The notes under the pieces are model-generated. The model was not told the DNA's origin and did not search any database. It saw nothing but the letters and a program-made list of their open reading frames with translations. The position numbers and the translations under genes were made by a program. Shown in pieces: positions 1 through 12,138 of a stretch of 64,000 nucleotides of DNA. The number at the start of each line of letters is the position of its first letter. The first letter of the stretch is position 1. This stretch comes from UBA6054 sp963975575 (GTDB taxonomy: Bacteria > Planctomycetota > Phycisphaerae > Phycisphaerales > UBA1924). The stretch covers positions 1,488,001 through 1,552,000 of the forward strand of contig CAXBHL010000001.1 of the NCBI GenBank assembly GCA_963975575.1. The letters run 5' to 3'.

Positions 1-8
1 TCCACCTG

Positions 9-14
9 TACAAT
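9..14 (+). promoter_or_regulatory. -10-like element immediately upstream of the FHA-GAF-PP2C gene
   Basis: TACAAT matches the sigma-70 -10 consensus at five of six positions and ends only five bases before the ATG at 20. If used, transcription would begin at or next to the start codon, giving a leaderless or nearly leaderless mRNA. No Shine-Dalgarno sequence is visible. The -35 region lies outside the window, so this is inference from one hexamer. Confidence 0.3.
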
Positions 15-19
15 CTGGC

Positions 20-1633
20 ATGAGCACCGTCTCCGGGCCCCTGAGCCTCCGCCCGATCTCGCCCACCGAAACCGGCGAGGTCGTGCGGACAATCAAACTT
101 CCCACCGACAAGCCCCTGCTCATCGGGCGAGCGGCCGACTCGGACTGGTTCATCCCCGTCGCGGCCATCTCCCGGCGCCACGCCTCCGTCACCTGCAAGG
201 GCGGGGATTGGTACTTGGAGGACCTCGCCTCCCGCCACGGCACCACCATCAACGACCGCCCGCTCCAGCCCGGCACGCCCGCTCTGCTCCAGGACGGCGA
301 CACCATCGCCTTCGGCACCTGGCGGTGCCGGTGCACCTCGGGCCTGCCCCGGCACGACGCCAACACCCTGTTCACGCCCGTTGCCGACCTGACCGCCCGG
401 GTCAGCGTCATCCCCAAGCAGCACCTCAGCGGCGTCGCCCAGCGCGGCCTCGACGTGCTGATGGACCTGACCGGCGCGCTCGGCACGGCGGAAACCCGGG
501 AAGAAGTCGCCCGCGCCGCCGCCGCCGCCGTCCGCGAAGCGACCGGCTGCCGGCGCGTGGTGATCGTCGAGCCGCACTCGGAGTCCGAACTCGTCGTGCT
601 CGCCTCCACCGCCGAGGACGCGCCCGGGGTGTCCCGCTCACTCATGCAGCAGGCCGAACGGCAGGGCCTCGTTGAGCTGCTCGTCGAGGGAGGCCAGGTC
701 AACCAGGCCCAGTCGATCATGGAGCTGGGCATCCGCTCGGCAATCTGCGCCCCCATCCGCGTCGACGACGCCGCGACCGCCTTCATGATGATCGACACCC
801 GTGACTCCGAGGGCGTGGTGCCTCGCGACGCCGCGGCGTTCTGCGACTCGGTCGCCCGGCTCACCGCCCTCGCCTTCCGACGCATCAGCGCGGCCTCCAT
901 GGCCGATCGCCACCGCCAGCTCCAGTCGGATCTTGAGGCCGCCCGCCGCGCCCAGGAGCTGCTCTCCCCGCCGAAGCAGGGAACCCACGGCGTCCTCTCC
1001 TACCGGTTCGAGTCCATCCCGGGACGCGTGGTCGCGGGCGACCTCTTCGACGTCTTCCCTCTCGACGCCGACCGCGTCGCGTTCTTCCTGGGCGACGTTT
1101 CGGGCAAGGGCGTGGGTGCCGCGATGCTCATGGCGGCCTGCCAGTCCCAGCTTCGGACCCAGCTCCTCTCGGGGCGCGACCTGGCCGCCGCCATGGCGGC
1201 CGTCAACACCGACCTCCACGCCCGTACCGAGCCCTCCAAGTTCGTCACGCTCGTGGCCGCGGTCGTTGACGTCCGTCAAAACAAAGCCACCATCGTCGAC
1301 GCGGGCCACGGCATGCTGTTCCGGCTCAAGCCGGGGGGTGTCGAGCGGATGACCCCCGAGCCCGGCTTCCCCCTGGGTGTCGTCGAGACCGCCGAATATC
1401 AGAGCCTGGAAATCCCGATGGGCCCGGGTGAGGGACTGCTGGTCTTCTCCGACGGGGCCGTCGAGCAGCCCGACGACGAGGGCCACCAGCTCGGCTTCGA
1501 GGGCCTGATCGAAGCGCTGGACGGTCATTCCGAGCCGGACCGCGCCGTGTCCACGCTGATCGAGACCGTCCAGAACCACGCCGGCGGAGCTCTGGCCGAC
1601 GATCTAACGGTCGCTTCCGTCTGGCTCGCGTAG
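20..1633 (+). CDS. FHA-GAF-PP2C (SpoIIE/RsbU-type) serine/threonine phosphatase
   Basis: A 537-residue cytoplasmic signalling phosphatase. An N-terminal FHA domain at about residues 30-105 has the expected GR...SRRHA...N core that reads phosphothreonine. A GAF-like sensor follows at about 145-290. The C-terminal SpoIIE-type PP2C domain (about 320-535) carries the metal-binding signatures GDLFDVF, GDVSGKG, DAGH, FSDG and DDLTV. Proteins of this class usually dephosphorylate anti-anti-sigma factors in partner-switching cascades, here presumably gated by a phosphoprotein and a small ligand. No anti-sigma or STAS gene is adjacent, so the target is unknown. The ATG at 20 gives a complete FHA domain. 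The transporter gene starts 41 bases downstream and may be co-transcribed. Confidence 0.9.
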   Translation: MSTVSGPLSLRPISPTETGEVVRTIKLPTDKPLLIGRAADSDWFIPVAAISRRHASVTCKGGDWYLEDLASRHGTTINDRPLQPGTPALLQDGDTIAFGTWRCRCTSGLPRHDANTLFTPVADLTARVSVIPKQHLSGVAQRGLDVLMDLTGALGTAETREEVARAAAAAVREATGCRRVVIVEPHSESELVVLASTAEDAPGVSRSLMQQAERQGLVELLVEGGQVNQAQSIMELGIRSAICAPIRVDDAATAFMMIDTRDSEGVVPRDAAAFCDSVARLTALAFRRISAASMADRHRQLQSDLEAARRAQELLSPPKQGTHGVLSYRFESIPGRVVAGDLFDVFPLDADRVAFFLGDVSGKGVGAAMLMAACQSQLRTQLLSGRDLAAAMAAVNTDLHARTEPSKFVTLVAAVVDVRQNKATIVDAGHGMLFRLKPGGVERMTPEPGFPLGVVETAEYQSLEIPMGPGEGLLVFSDGAVEQPDDEGHQLGFEGLIEALDGHSEPDRAVSTLIETVQNHAGGALADDLTVASVWLA

Positions 1634-1662
1634 GTCCGCGGGAACGCCGCCCGACGACCCGG

Positions 1663-1668
1663 TATCCT
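1663..1668 (+). promoter_or_regulatory. -10-like element just upstream of the AbgT-family gene
   Basis: TATCCT ends six bases before the ATG at 1675, the same close placement seen for the TACAAT box before the gene at 20. There is no purine-rich Shine-Dalgarno sequence in the 41-base gap, so either leaderless initiation or read-through from the upstream gene is possible. No convincing -35 hexamer is visible. Confidence 0.25.
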
Positions 1669-1674
1669 GCCCGC

Positions 1675-3305
<1,631 letters not shown>

Positions 3306-3330
<25 letters not shown>

Positions 3331-4136
3331 TCGATCGGACGCACCCGCCGGACCGCTTCGCCCGCCAGCCACGCCTGCTGCCCGCCCACCGCGCACAGGA
3401 ACCACCCGTCCCGCGCTTCCAGCACCCGCACCTCCGCGCCGGCCGGCACCGGCCGGTCGAGCGCGGTCGGGTAGACCTCGGCGTGCGGACCCGTGCGCCC
3501 GGTGGTCTCAGAAATGACCACGGCGGCGTCGGAGCGGACCACCAGCGGCTCGACCAGCACCAGACCCAATCCGCCCGCGGAGACCACCAAGGCCACGCCC
3601 GCCGGCACCACGACCCACCGGGGGACCACCGAGAGAACCCGCAGCGCCAGCGTCCAGCAAGCCAAGGCCAGAACGCCGACGCACCCGTAGAAGACAATCC
3701 CGCGTGGCACGCCGCCGCTCCAGTGATTGACCACGCTCCGCCAACCGGTCGTCCCTGCGCTGGGGCCGAACTCGAGCCCCACGCGCGACCGGGCGTGCTC
3801 GAGCGATGCCCGGACCAGCGGGTCCCCCGGATCCGCGGACTCGGCCCGCTTGAACGCGAGGACCGCCCGCCCGATGTCGCCCGAGAGCAGGTAGGCGTTG
3901 CCCAGCGCACGCTGGCCGGCGGGATTCATCGCCGAACCTCCGTCGAGCGCCGAACCGATCAGCACCGCCGCGTCCGAGGCCAGATGGGACGCCCGCGTCG
4001 GCTCGGCCAAGCGCATGCGTGCGGCCTCGTCCAGCAGCGCAAGACCGGACGCGAGACCGTCCCGATCGGCCATACCGAACGCGCCCCGACACACGAGGGT
4101 CGCCGCGATCATCGCGAGCATCGTTCGCAGCCGCAT
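3306..4136 (-). CDS. BatE-like TPR/SH3 membrane protein, last gene of the Bat operon
   Basis: A 276-residue protein with a signal peptide (about 1-21), a helical TPR-like region (about 45-115, including ALGNAYLLSGDIGRAVLAFKRAES), two adjacent membrane segments (about 145-197) and a C-terminal SH3-like domain (about 205-265) ending in a DGWFLCAVGGQQAWL strand pair. This matches the BatE layout of Bacteroides aerotolerance-type operons. It is presumably a periplasmic scaffold for the VWA/BatD proteins. Its ATG shares one base with the batD stop (TGATG), suggesting translational coupling. Its tail is antisense to the last 25 bp of the AbgT-family gene. Confidence 0.75.
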
Positions 4137-5920
4137 CAGGATCCTCCCCCGCGTTCGATCAGCGGAGCCCGACGCATCGCGCGTCGGACCGACCGGATGG
4201 CCAACCGGGTATCGGCCGCGTCCGCACCCGCCGGATCGCGCTCACCCGGCGCCTCCGCGGGTTCGAGGGCCTCGATCAGCGTGCGGATCAAGCCGGGATG
4301 CACGGGGAGCCGGCGCAGGTCGGTCGCGGTGACCGCCTCGACCTCGCAGCCCAGCACGGCGGCCGCGGCCGCCCGGGCCCCGGCCGCCGGCCCCGAGCGA
4401 ACGGCGGTGTGCTCCGCACGCTTCAGGGCGCGATCGCGTGCGACCGCCGGGCGGGCCCGGCGACGGGCCGCCAGCACGAACGCGCCGGACACGAGCACGG
4501 CCCCGGGACCGGACGCGACGACCGCGACGACCCCGGGGTTGCGGACCGCTTCCCAGGGGTCAAAGGGGCGTGCGTTCAGGACCGCCGCGGGCGAGGGCGC
4601 CGCCCAGAACGTCGGCTCGCCCGGCCCGATCACGCTCCTCGCCCCGCTCTGGCCGTTCCCGGCCCCGGGCGACATCAACGCGTCCGCCAGCGTGGCCTCG
4701 CGCACCGCCCGCACCTCGATCTGGATCGGGGCCGATGCGACCCGCTCGAACCGCCCCGAGACCGGATCGAAGGTGTGGATCACCACCGGCGGGATCTGGC
4801 TGACTTCGTCCGACAACGCCCGGATGGTCGTGCCGAACACACGCCGCCCGTTCTCCCGCGGCAGTTCTTCGCGCCAACCCTCTGAGGAGAGCCGGAACCG
4901 CGAGAAGCCGTCAATTCCCGACAGCTCCGGGAGCGCGACGGTTTCGCCCATCGGCTCGCGCCCGCGCAGCTCGGCCCGCAGCGTGATGGGGTCGCCCACA
5001 TTGACCGTGGTGGGGGAGGCGAGGGTACGCAACTCGTACGAACCGATCAGGCCGGAGTACCCCTCCGGGCGGCCTTCCGCCGGCACCGGACGCACGTCCA
5101 GCGTGATCGTGTCGGATTCCGAGTACACCCGCTCGGACCCGCGCCCGAGTCGCGCCCGATCGAACACCACCCGCAGCGGGCCGACGTCGAAGCTCCCGGC
5201 ACGGGTCGGCGTGATGCGGACCCGAAAGCTGAACGAGATGCGTTGGCCGCCACCGCCGGAAAACACCTGCTCGAGCGACGCGACCGCCCGCTGGCCCAAG
5301 AAGCTGAACTCCTGGAGCCCCTGGGACGCCGGCGGCGGGGCTGGCTCGACTTCCAGCGACGGGTCGAAGGAGCTCGAATCGAAGTTGATCCGGCTGATCC
5401 CCGACGGCTCGTCCACCTCCCACACCACCAACGCGGTGACCGACTCGCCGAGGTAGACGTTGGTGCGCTCGGGCTCGATGCGAAGGTCAAACCCCGAAGC
5501 CAGCCGCGGGAGCAGCACGTCCATGCTGACCGACTCGGTTCGCAGCTGCCTTCCGTCGGGCATCGTCACGGTTGCCGGGGGCACCGTCACGGGGCCCGGC
5601 TCGACGACCTGGAGCCGGTACTGGAACGCGACACTCGACTCCTGGATCCGCTCCCGCCGGCCGTTGATGATCTGCATGTACTGCCGGCTGCTCTCGGACG
5701 ACCCCGCGTCCTGGGCGCGCACGGAGGACGGGAACGCCACGCTCGGACGCCCCACAGGACGCTCACCCCGCACGATCACCTGGTAGGTCACCTGGTCGCC
5801 CACGTAGACACTCCCGTGGGAGAGCTCCGCGGAAACGACGGTCTCCGAACCCTGGGCCGCGGACCGTCCCACCACGATCGCGAGCCACGCCAGCACGCAT
5901 GCAATCCACCATCTGGTCAT
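4136..5920 (-). CDS. batD: BatD family protein
   Basis: A 594-residue envelope protein of the BatD (oxygen tolerance) family. It has a signal peptide (WWIACVLAWLAIVVGRSAAQG), tandem beta-sandwich segments with the family's recurrent pattern (VYVGDQVTYQVIV; TNVYLGESVTALVVW; TTVNVGDPITLRAEL), and a transmembrane helix near residues 470-495 followed by a basic cytoplasmic tail. The repeated V-G-(D/E)-x-(V/I)-T units resemble Ig-like folds. BatD is thought to work with VWA partners in an envelope chaperone or stress complex, but the biochemical role is unproven. I chose the ATG at 5920 over in-frame GTG/TTG codons just upstream because it forms a TGATG overlap with the preceding stop. Confidence 0.88.
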   Translation of the reverse strand: MTRWWIACVLAWLAIVVGRSAAQGSETVVSAELSHGSVYVGDQVTYQVIVRGERPVGRPSVAFPSSVRAQDAGSSESSRQYMQIINGRRERIQESSVAFQYRLQVVEPGPVTVPPATVTMPDGRQLRTESVSMDVLLPRLASGFDLRIEPERTNVYLGESVTALVVWEVDEPSGISRINFDSSSFDPSLEVEPAPPPASQGLQEFSFLGQRAVASLEQVFSGGGGQRISFSFRVRITPTRAGSFDVGPLRVVFDRARLGRGSERVYSESDTITLDVRPVPAEGRPEGYSGLIGSYELRTLASPTTVNVGDPITLRAELRGREPMGETVALPELSGIDGFSRFRLSSEGWREELPRENGRRVFGTTIRALSDEVSQIPPVVIHTFDPVSGRFERVASAPIQIEVRAVREATLADALMSPGAGNGQSGARSVIGPGEPTFWAAPSPAAVLNARPFDPWEAVRNPGVVAVVASGPGAVLVSGAFVLAARRRARPAVARDRALKRAEHTAVRSGPAAGARAAAAAVLGCEVEAVTATDLRRLPVHPGLIRTLIEALEPAEAPGERDPAGADAADTRLAIRSVRRAMRRAPLIERGGGS

Positions 5921-7029
5921 CACCAATCACGCTCCACTTGTTGACGGCGCCCGCGCTGCAGGTACTGCCCGCGCTGCTCGCGCTCGCGTCGTTCCTTGTT
6001 CAACAGCGCCTCGGCCAGAGGGTCGATCTGGGGCCCCGATTCCCCGGGGTCGCCCGGCGGATTCTCTGACTGTGACTCGGGCTGGGCCTGCGAAGCTTTC
6101 TCGCCGTCCCCGTCGCTCCGCTCACCCTGACCACGCCCCTCCGCCTGCTCGCCGCGCACCTGCTGGGCCGCACGGCGAAGGGCCTCCGCGGCCTCCCGCT
6201 GCTCTTCGGCGGCCTGACCCGAGTCGCCCCGCCCGAGGGCCTCCTCCGCCCGTTCCTGAGCGGCCATGGCCTGCTCCATCGCATCGCGGGCCGCGTCGCC
6301 CGCCCCGGCTTCTTCCGCCCGTGACGACGCTTGCTCGGTTTTCTCGTTGAGCGCCCGCTGCTCACCGCCCTGCGATTCCGGCGACGCCTCCCCGCGATCG
6401 GCCCGCTCCCTCGATTCGGCGGCCTGCTGGTCTTGCTGCTCCGCCAGTTGCTCGAGTTCGTCCGCCAGCTCCTCACGTGCCCGCTGCTCCGCCTCCATCC
6501 GCTCGCGTTCCCGCAGGAGATCGCGGATCATCCGGCGGACCCGCTCGGTGTTGGCCGCGGCGTCCGCGTGGGCGGGGTCGAGGTCCAGCACCGATCGGAA
6601 AACGCCCGCTGCTTCGCGCAATGCCCCGATCCGCGCGTCGATAGCATTGATGTCCGTCGGCGGGCCCACCTCACTTGGCATCAGCGCGTGGGCGAGGTTG
6701 AACCGCGCCCGGGCCCGCAGCGGCGAGTCGGCGGCGTTCAGTTCGGCGCTCCGCAGCAGTTCACGCGCACGCGCGTCGCCCAGCTGCATCGCCAGCGTGC
6801 CCGCGTTGAACGAAGCCAAAGCTCCGATCGACGCGTCCTCCGACCGCTCGGCAACCTCCACCAGCACCGCCAGTCCGTCCGCGTCCGGCTCCGTAGCCGC
6901 GAGCACCGAGTGGATCCGGTGCCGGGCCGTCTCGGGCGCGATCGGACCCGGTTCGCGATCTTCCTGCCCTGCGCACGGGAATGACGCCAGGCACAGGACC
7001 AGCACGATGCCACGGAACACGTTGCTCAC
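5920..7029 (-). CDS. TPR/coiled-coil protein of the Bat operon (BatC-like)
   Basis: A 369-residue secreted or periplasmic protein. A signal peptide (SNVFRGIVLVLCLASFPCAGQ) precedes a TPR-like repeat region (about 25-150; LRARARFNLAHALM), then a long charged Glu/Arg/Gln/Ala coiled coil (about 165-300) and a Gln/Arg-rich tail. The GTG at 7029 overlaps the upstream VWA stop as GTGA. A much longer open frame extends upstream, but it only shadows the VWA gene. This position (after two VWA genes, before batD) is that of batC in other operons. Charge-rich low complexity makes homology weak outside the TPRs. Confidence 0.75.
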   Translation of the reverse strand: MSNVFRGIVLVLCLASFPCAGQEDREPGPIAPETARHRIHSVLAATEPDADGLAVLVEVAERSEDASIGALASFNAGTLAMQLGDARARELLRSAELNAADSPLRARARFNLAHALMPSEVGPPTDINAIDARIGALREAAGVFRSVLDLDPAHADAAANTERVRRMIRDLLRERERMEAEQRAREELADELEQLAEQQDQQAAESRERADRGEASPESQGGEQRALNEKTEQASSRAEEAGAGDAARDAMEQAMAAQERAEEALGRGDSGQAAEEQREAAEALRRAAQQVRGEQAEGRGQGERSDGDGEKASQAQPESQSENPPGDPGESGPQIDPLAEALLNKERREREQRGQYLQRGRRQQVERDW

Positions 7030-8048
7030 CAGACCGCCCTCCTCGGACACCGCGGGATCAGCACACGCTCGCCGAGCAGCAGCACGACCGCCGGCCAGAG
7101 GAACCAGCCGAACCGCTCGGTGTACTTCAGCGACGTCGCGGTCTCGAGATCGATCTGCTCCGCCGTCGCGATCAGGTCGCGGTAGAGCCGCGCCAGATCG
7201 ACCGTGCCGGTCCCCACCTCCAGATACACCCCCCCGGGCGTTGCCCGGGCGATGTCCGCCAGCGTCGCGGACTCGAGCCGCGTCCGGACCGACGCGCCGC
7301 CTTCCTCGGCGTCGAGCGTCACGCCGTCCTTCGAACCGATCCCCAGCGCGATCACCCGAACGCCCCGCTGCGCCGCCGCCCGCGCGGCCTCGACCGGGAG
7401 CGATTCTTGATCCTCGCCGTCGGTGATCAGCACCAGATCGTGCAAGACCCGCTCGCCCTCGGCGCCCGAAGCGGGGAGCAGCAACTCCGTCGTCTTTCGG
7501 ATCGCGTCGCCGATGTTGGTCCCGCCCCGGGCCACGGACTCCGGCGCCAGTTCTTCCAGCGACATTCTGAAGAACGCCCGGTCGGCCGTCAGAGGACACA
7601 CCACGGTCGAGGTCCCCGCGAATGCGACGAGCCCGAAGCGGTCCCCCCGGAGTTCGGTCACGAGATCCCCGATCCACAGCTTGGCCCGGCCGAGACGGGT
7701 CGGGGCCACGTCGGTGGCGAGCATCGACCGCGAGACATCGAGCAGGAAGATCACGTTCCGGCCGGTGCGCCTGGACTCAACCTCCACCGGGTCGGACTGG
7801 GGCCGCGCCAGCGCCACCGCGAGCGTCAGGCACGCCGCGGCCGCAACCACCGAACGGGCCGCGATCGGCCAGAACCGGCCGGGACCGACCAGCTCGTCGA
7901 GCCGTTCCCCGATCGCGAACCGACGCAGCGTGGCCTCGCGCCGGCGTGCAACCCAGACCACCAGCGCCGGCAGCAGCAACGCCCCCCACGCCAGGTGCAA
8001 CCACGCCGGCTCGGACAGTCGCCATGTTCCGATCAACTCCAGCGGCAT
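7026..8048 (-). CDS. VWA-domain membrane protein (BatB-like)
   Basis: A 340-residue protein. N-terminal membrane helices (about 15-33 and 60-80) flank a cytoplasmic stretch, followed by a von Willebrand factor A domain with a complete MIDAS motif DVSRS (about 95-100) and the later LITDGED. A C-terminal helix (GWFLWPAVVLLLGERVLI) re-anchors it. The arrangement is that of BatA/BatB proteins, whose metal-binding VWA domain faces the periplasm and engages other Bat components. The ATG at 8048 overlaps the stop of the upstream VWA gene (TGATG); a GTG sits one codon before it. Confidence 0.88.
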   Translation of the reverse strand: MPLELIGTWRLSEPAWLHLAWGALLLPALVVWVARRREATLRRFAIGERLDELVGPGRFWPIAARSVVAAAACLTLAVALARPQSDPVEVESRRTGRNVIFLLDVSRSMLATDVAPTRLGRAKLWIGDLVTELRGDRFGLVAFAGTSTVVCPLTADRAFFRMSLEELAPESVARGGTNIGDAIRKTTELLLPASGAEGERVLHDLVLITDGEDQESLPVEAARAAAQRGVRVIALGIGSKDGVTLDAEEGGASVRTRLESATLADIARATPGGVYLEVGTGTVDLARLYRDLIATAEQIDLETATSLKYTERFGWFLWPAVVLLLGERVLIPRCPRRAVW

Positions 8049-9094
8049 CACGGCAGCCTCCCCCCGACCAGGGCTCTCAGCAGCAGCTCGGCTCCCAGCA
8101 AGGCCAGGCCGAGCAGCGCAACCCCGTGGTAGAGGTCCACCACCTCGGTCGATTCGGTGACCCGGATCTCCGTCCGCTCGAGCTCATCGATGCGGGCGTA
8201 CACGTCCGTCAGCGCGGCGACGTCGTCCACGCCCCAGAACTGCCCGCCCGTGTGCTCGGCGACCGCCCGCATCTGGTCCTCGTGCTCGCGCAGCACCGCG
8301 CGGCGCATGCCCCCGAACAGGTCACCCGGGGAGGAATCGCGGATGCCGATGATGTAGATACGCACGCCCCATTCGGCCGCCAGCGAGGCCGCTTCCGCGG
8401 GCGAGTACACCCCGGCGTTGTTCTCGCCGTCTGTCAGGAGCACGATGGCCTTGGATCGGAACGCGAAGTCCGGATCGCCGACCTCCTCCCGGATCGAATC
8501 CTCCGACGCCTTGAGCCGCGCGTTGGCCAGCACGAGCGCGTCACCGATCGCCGTGGCCTTCTCCCGCCGGTCCACCGCGACGTCCATGCGATCCAGAGCC
8601 TCGATCAATGCCCCGTGCGAGCCCGTCAGCGGCGCGAGCGTGTCGGCGTAGGAGCCGAACACGATCAGACCCACCAGGTCCCCGTCCCGGCCCTGGTACG
8701 CCCGACCGTCGCCGGTGATGAAGCGACGCACGACCCGCTTGACCGCTTCGAGCCGCGACATCCGCTCGCCCTCGAAGACCGACTGCTCCGACATCGACCC
8801 CGACCGGTCAACCACCAGTTGCAGCGCGATCGCGTCCCGCGAGGCTTCCGAACGGGGCACCAGCTCCTGGGGGCGTGCGAGCGCGACCAGTAAAGCCGCG
8901 ATAGCACCCGCCCGCGCGAGTGGTGCCAGCCAGGTCAGTCCCGTCCGCCACGAGCGACCGGCCACTTTCACGCGAGAAAAGACCGAAGTCATCACCCCCG
9001 GCATCCGTCCCCGCCTTGCGAACGACCACACCGCCCACAGCGGGATCACCGCGACCAGCCACAAAACCCACGGGTCCCCGAACCGGAAGCTCAT
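8048..9094 (-). CDS. VWA-domain membrane protein (BatA-like)
   Basis: A 348-residue protein with N-terminal helices (PWVLWLVAVIPLWAVW and AGAIAALLVALARP), a VWA domain containing the MIDAS sequence DRSGS near residue 95 plus VLLTDGENNAG, and a C-terminal transmembrane helix (YHGVALLGLALLGAELLLRAL). It is paralogous to the next gene and probably forms a hetero-oligomer with it. The ATG at 9094 forms an ATGA overlap with the upstream stop. A longer in-frame reading through upstream DNA is just a shadow of that gene. Confidence 0.88.
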   Translation of the reverse strand: MSFRFGDPWVLWLVAVIPLWAVWSFARRGRMPGVMTSVFSRVKVAGRSWRTGLTWLAPLARAGAIAALLVALARPQELVPRSEASRDAIALQLVVDRSGSMSEQSVFEGERMSRLEAVKRVVRRFITGDGRAYQGRDGDLVGLIVFGSYADTLAPLTGSHGALIEALDRMDVAVDRREKATAIGDALVLANARLKASEDSIREEVGDPDFAFRSKAIVLLTDGENNAGVYSPAEAASLAAEWGVRIYIIGIRDSSPGDLFGGMRRAVLREHEDQMRAVAEHTGGQFWGVDDVAALTDVYARIDELERTEIRVTESTEVVDLYHGVALLGLALLGAELLLRALVGGRLP

Positions 9095-9996
9095 GACCCA
9101 CCCTCCACGGCTTCGAGGGCCATGCGGGCGATCTCGCTCGCCTCGGACGGTCCCGCTCCGCCGCCCCCGAACCGGAGTCGCTCGCACCGATCCCGCAGCG
9201 TGCCCAGCGTTGCCCGGACACCGGAGGACCGGTCAGAGCCCGCCAGCCGATCGATGGCCCGGTGCACCCTGGGCAGCGCCTTCCCGTCGTCCAAGCGGCC
9301 CGCGGCGGCACGCCGCAACTCGTCGAGCGGGGTGCCGTCTTCGGGGCGTTCCGTTCCCGGAGGCCGTGTCATCCGCCACAGCACCACCATCGCCGCCAGC
9401 GCGACCATCACCGCCGCGATCACCAGCCCCGACCTCACCGCGCTCGCCGGCTCCGCGGGCGGCACCGGCGGCAGCACCGACGCGAGCGTGCCGTCGTCGG
9501 CCGCGCCCAGCACCGAGACCACCGACACATCCAGCGATGGCGTGCGCACGGAGCGGCGGTCGCCGTCTCCGCCCCAGGCCACTTCGAATCCCGGCGCCGC
9601 GTAGGTCCCCTCCAGAAACGGCTCGAGCGTGATCACGGTCAGCTCTTCGATGGCGCCGCCCTCGGTCGTGCTCCATGCCGGCCGCCCACGGTCCACGATC
9701 GTCCAGCCCGCCGACGCAAAGTCCGGGACGATCTGTTCCACCGGCAGGCCGGCGGGCCGGGACACCAGAAGTTCCACCCGCAGCCGGTCCACCGTCCGGA
9801 TCTCGGCGCGATCGATCGCCACCATCGCCGTCACCCCGGTCTGCGTGTCCTGTGCCCGGACCGAAACGGCAGCCGGGTTCTCCTGCTCGGCGACGCGATC
9901 GGCGCAACCGCCCGCCGAAATCAGCCCGACGCACGCGATCGCCATCCGGACGAACCGCCCGAACGCACGATCAGAATGGACCCGTCGGGCTATCAC
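9091..9996 (-). CDS. Lipoprotein-like single-pass membrane protein of the Bat/MoxR operon (DUF4381-like region)
   Basis: A 301-residue protein. An internal Met at residue 18 begins a lipoprotein-type signal (MAIACVGLISAGGC), followed by a beta-rich extracytoplasmic domain (about 45-170), one transmembrane helix (about 188-210) and a basic, Leu/Ala-rich cytoplasmic tail (DELRRAAAGRLDDGKALPRVH) resembling the DUF4381-type tail found in MoxR/VWA operons. The GTG at 9996 overlaps the upstream stop as GTGA; the internal ATG is the alternative start. It probably links the membrane VWA proteins to the cytoplasmic MoxR/DUF58 pair. Family assignment is tentative. Confidence 0.65.
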   Translation of the reverse strand: MIARRVHSDRAFGRFVRMAIACVGLISAGGCADRVAEQENPAAVSVRAQDTQTGVTAMVAIDRAEIRTVDRLRVELLVSRPAGLPVEQIVPDFASAGWTIVDRGRPAWSTTEGGAIEELTVITLEPFLEGTYAAPGFEVAWGGDGDRRSVRTPSLDVSVVSVLGAADDGTLASVLPPVPPAEPASAVRSGLVIAAVMVALAAMVVLWRMTRPPGTERPEDGTPLDELRRAAAGRLDDGKALPRVHRAIDRLAGSDRSSGVRATLGTLRDRCERLRFGGGGAGPSEASEIARMALEAVEGGS

Positions 9997-10901
9997 GCAC
10001 GCCGCTCCCGCATCCTCAGGTACCTGGCCAGGTCGTCGCCGAAGGCCCGGTCGGTCGAAAGCCGGACCCGATCCACGCGGGCGCGGTTCAGCGCCCGGTC
10101 GATCGCCGCGTGGTCGCGGTTGGCGGCCGATGCGAACCGGGCCCGGACCGACCGCGCCGACGTATCCACCACGACCCGCCGCCCCGTGACCGGATCGGTC
10201 ATCCGCAGAAGCCCGACGCCGGGCAGCTCGTTCTCCCTCGGATCCTCGACCGTCAGCGCGATGACCTCGTGCTTGCGTCCCAGCAGCCTCATGGGCCGGG
10301 CCCAGTCGGGTTCCTTCTCCGCCCCCGATCCGTCGAGCCCGGACAGCAGATCCGAAAGCACGAAGACCACCGCCCGCCGCCGAAGCGAACGCGCCAGGTG
10401 CGCCAACTCGTCCGCCAGGTCAACGGGCACCCCGGCCGGCTCGGCGCTGAGCAGCTCCCGGAGCACGCGGAGCGTGTGCGTCCGCCCCTTGCCCGGCGGC
10501 AGGTGCAGCCGCTGGCTCGCCCCCATCATGTGCAGGCCCACGAGGTCGTTGTTCCGGCCCGCCGCCAGGGTCAGCACGGCGCCGACCTCCGCCGCCAGCC
10601 GCAGTTTGGACTTGGCCGACCCGAACGCGCTGGTCAGCCCCGCGTCCACCGCGAGAATCACCGTCAGCTGCCGCTCCTCGGTGAACCGCTTGACGAACGG
10701 CTCCCCGGTCCGCGCCGTCACGTTCCAGTCGATGAAACGGACCTCGTCGCCCGGCTGGTACGCGCGCACCTCGGCGAACTCGATGCCCTGGCCCTTGAAG
10801 ACGGAGTGATACTGCCCGCCGAGCAGATCGTCCACCCGTCGCCGGGCGCGGATCTCCAGCCGCTTGACCTCCCGCATGAGTTCTTCGGTCAGCATCAACA
10901 T
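9993..10901 (-). CDS. DUF58 domain protein
   Basis: A soluble protein of about 302 residues of the DUF58 family that almost always follows moxR. The signature RARRRVDDLLGGQYHSVFKG leads into EVRAYQPGDEVRFIDWNVTAR, and a VWA-like fold follows (VILAVDAG, VFVLSDLLSG). I start it at the ATG at 10901, because homologues begin with a short LTEELMREVKRLEIR-type helix. The longer frame to an ATG at 10961 would add 20 Gly/Pro/Arg residues with no ribosome-binding site. Function is unknown but presumed to be a client or effector of the MoxR ATPase. Confidence 0.9.
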   Translation of the reverse strand: MLMLTEELMREVKRLEIRARRRVDDLLGGQYHSVFKGQGIEFAEVRAYQPGDEVRFIDWNVTARTGEPFVKRFTEERQLTVILAVDAGLTSAFGSAKSKLRLAAEVGAVLTLAAGRNNDLVGLHMMGASQRLHLPPGKGRTHTLRVLRELLSAEPAGVPVDLADELAHLARSLRRRAVVFVLSDLLSGLDGSGAEKEPDWARPMRLLGRKHEVIALTVEDPRENELPGVGLLRMTDPVTGRRVVVDTSARSVRARFASAANRDHAAIDRALNRARVDRVRLSTDRAFGDDLARYLRMRERRA

Positions 10902-10964
10902 CGTTCCGCCGCGTGGTCCGATGGCAGCCCGCGGGAGCGGACCCATCCCGCCCGACCGCATTGG

Positions 10965-11963
<999 letters not shown>

Positions 11964-12138
11964 GGGCGACACCCTCCTTCAACCGGCCCAGGATACTCCA
12001 AACTGTTGCCGACCAGCCCGCATCCTCACCCGACGCGCGGCCCGGCGGACGACCGGACGCCGCCGAACGCCGTTCCCGTCACCATTACGTCAAAAAATCG
12101 GGCGCTGTTCACGCCACGGGCGGTCTTTTCCGGCTCGA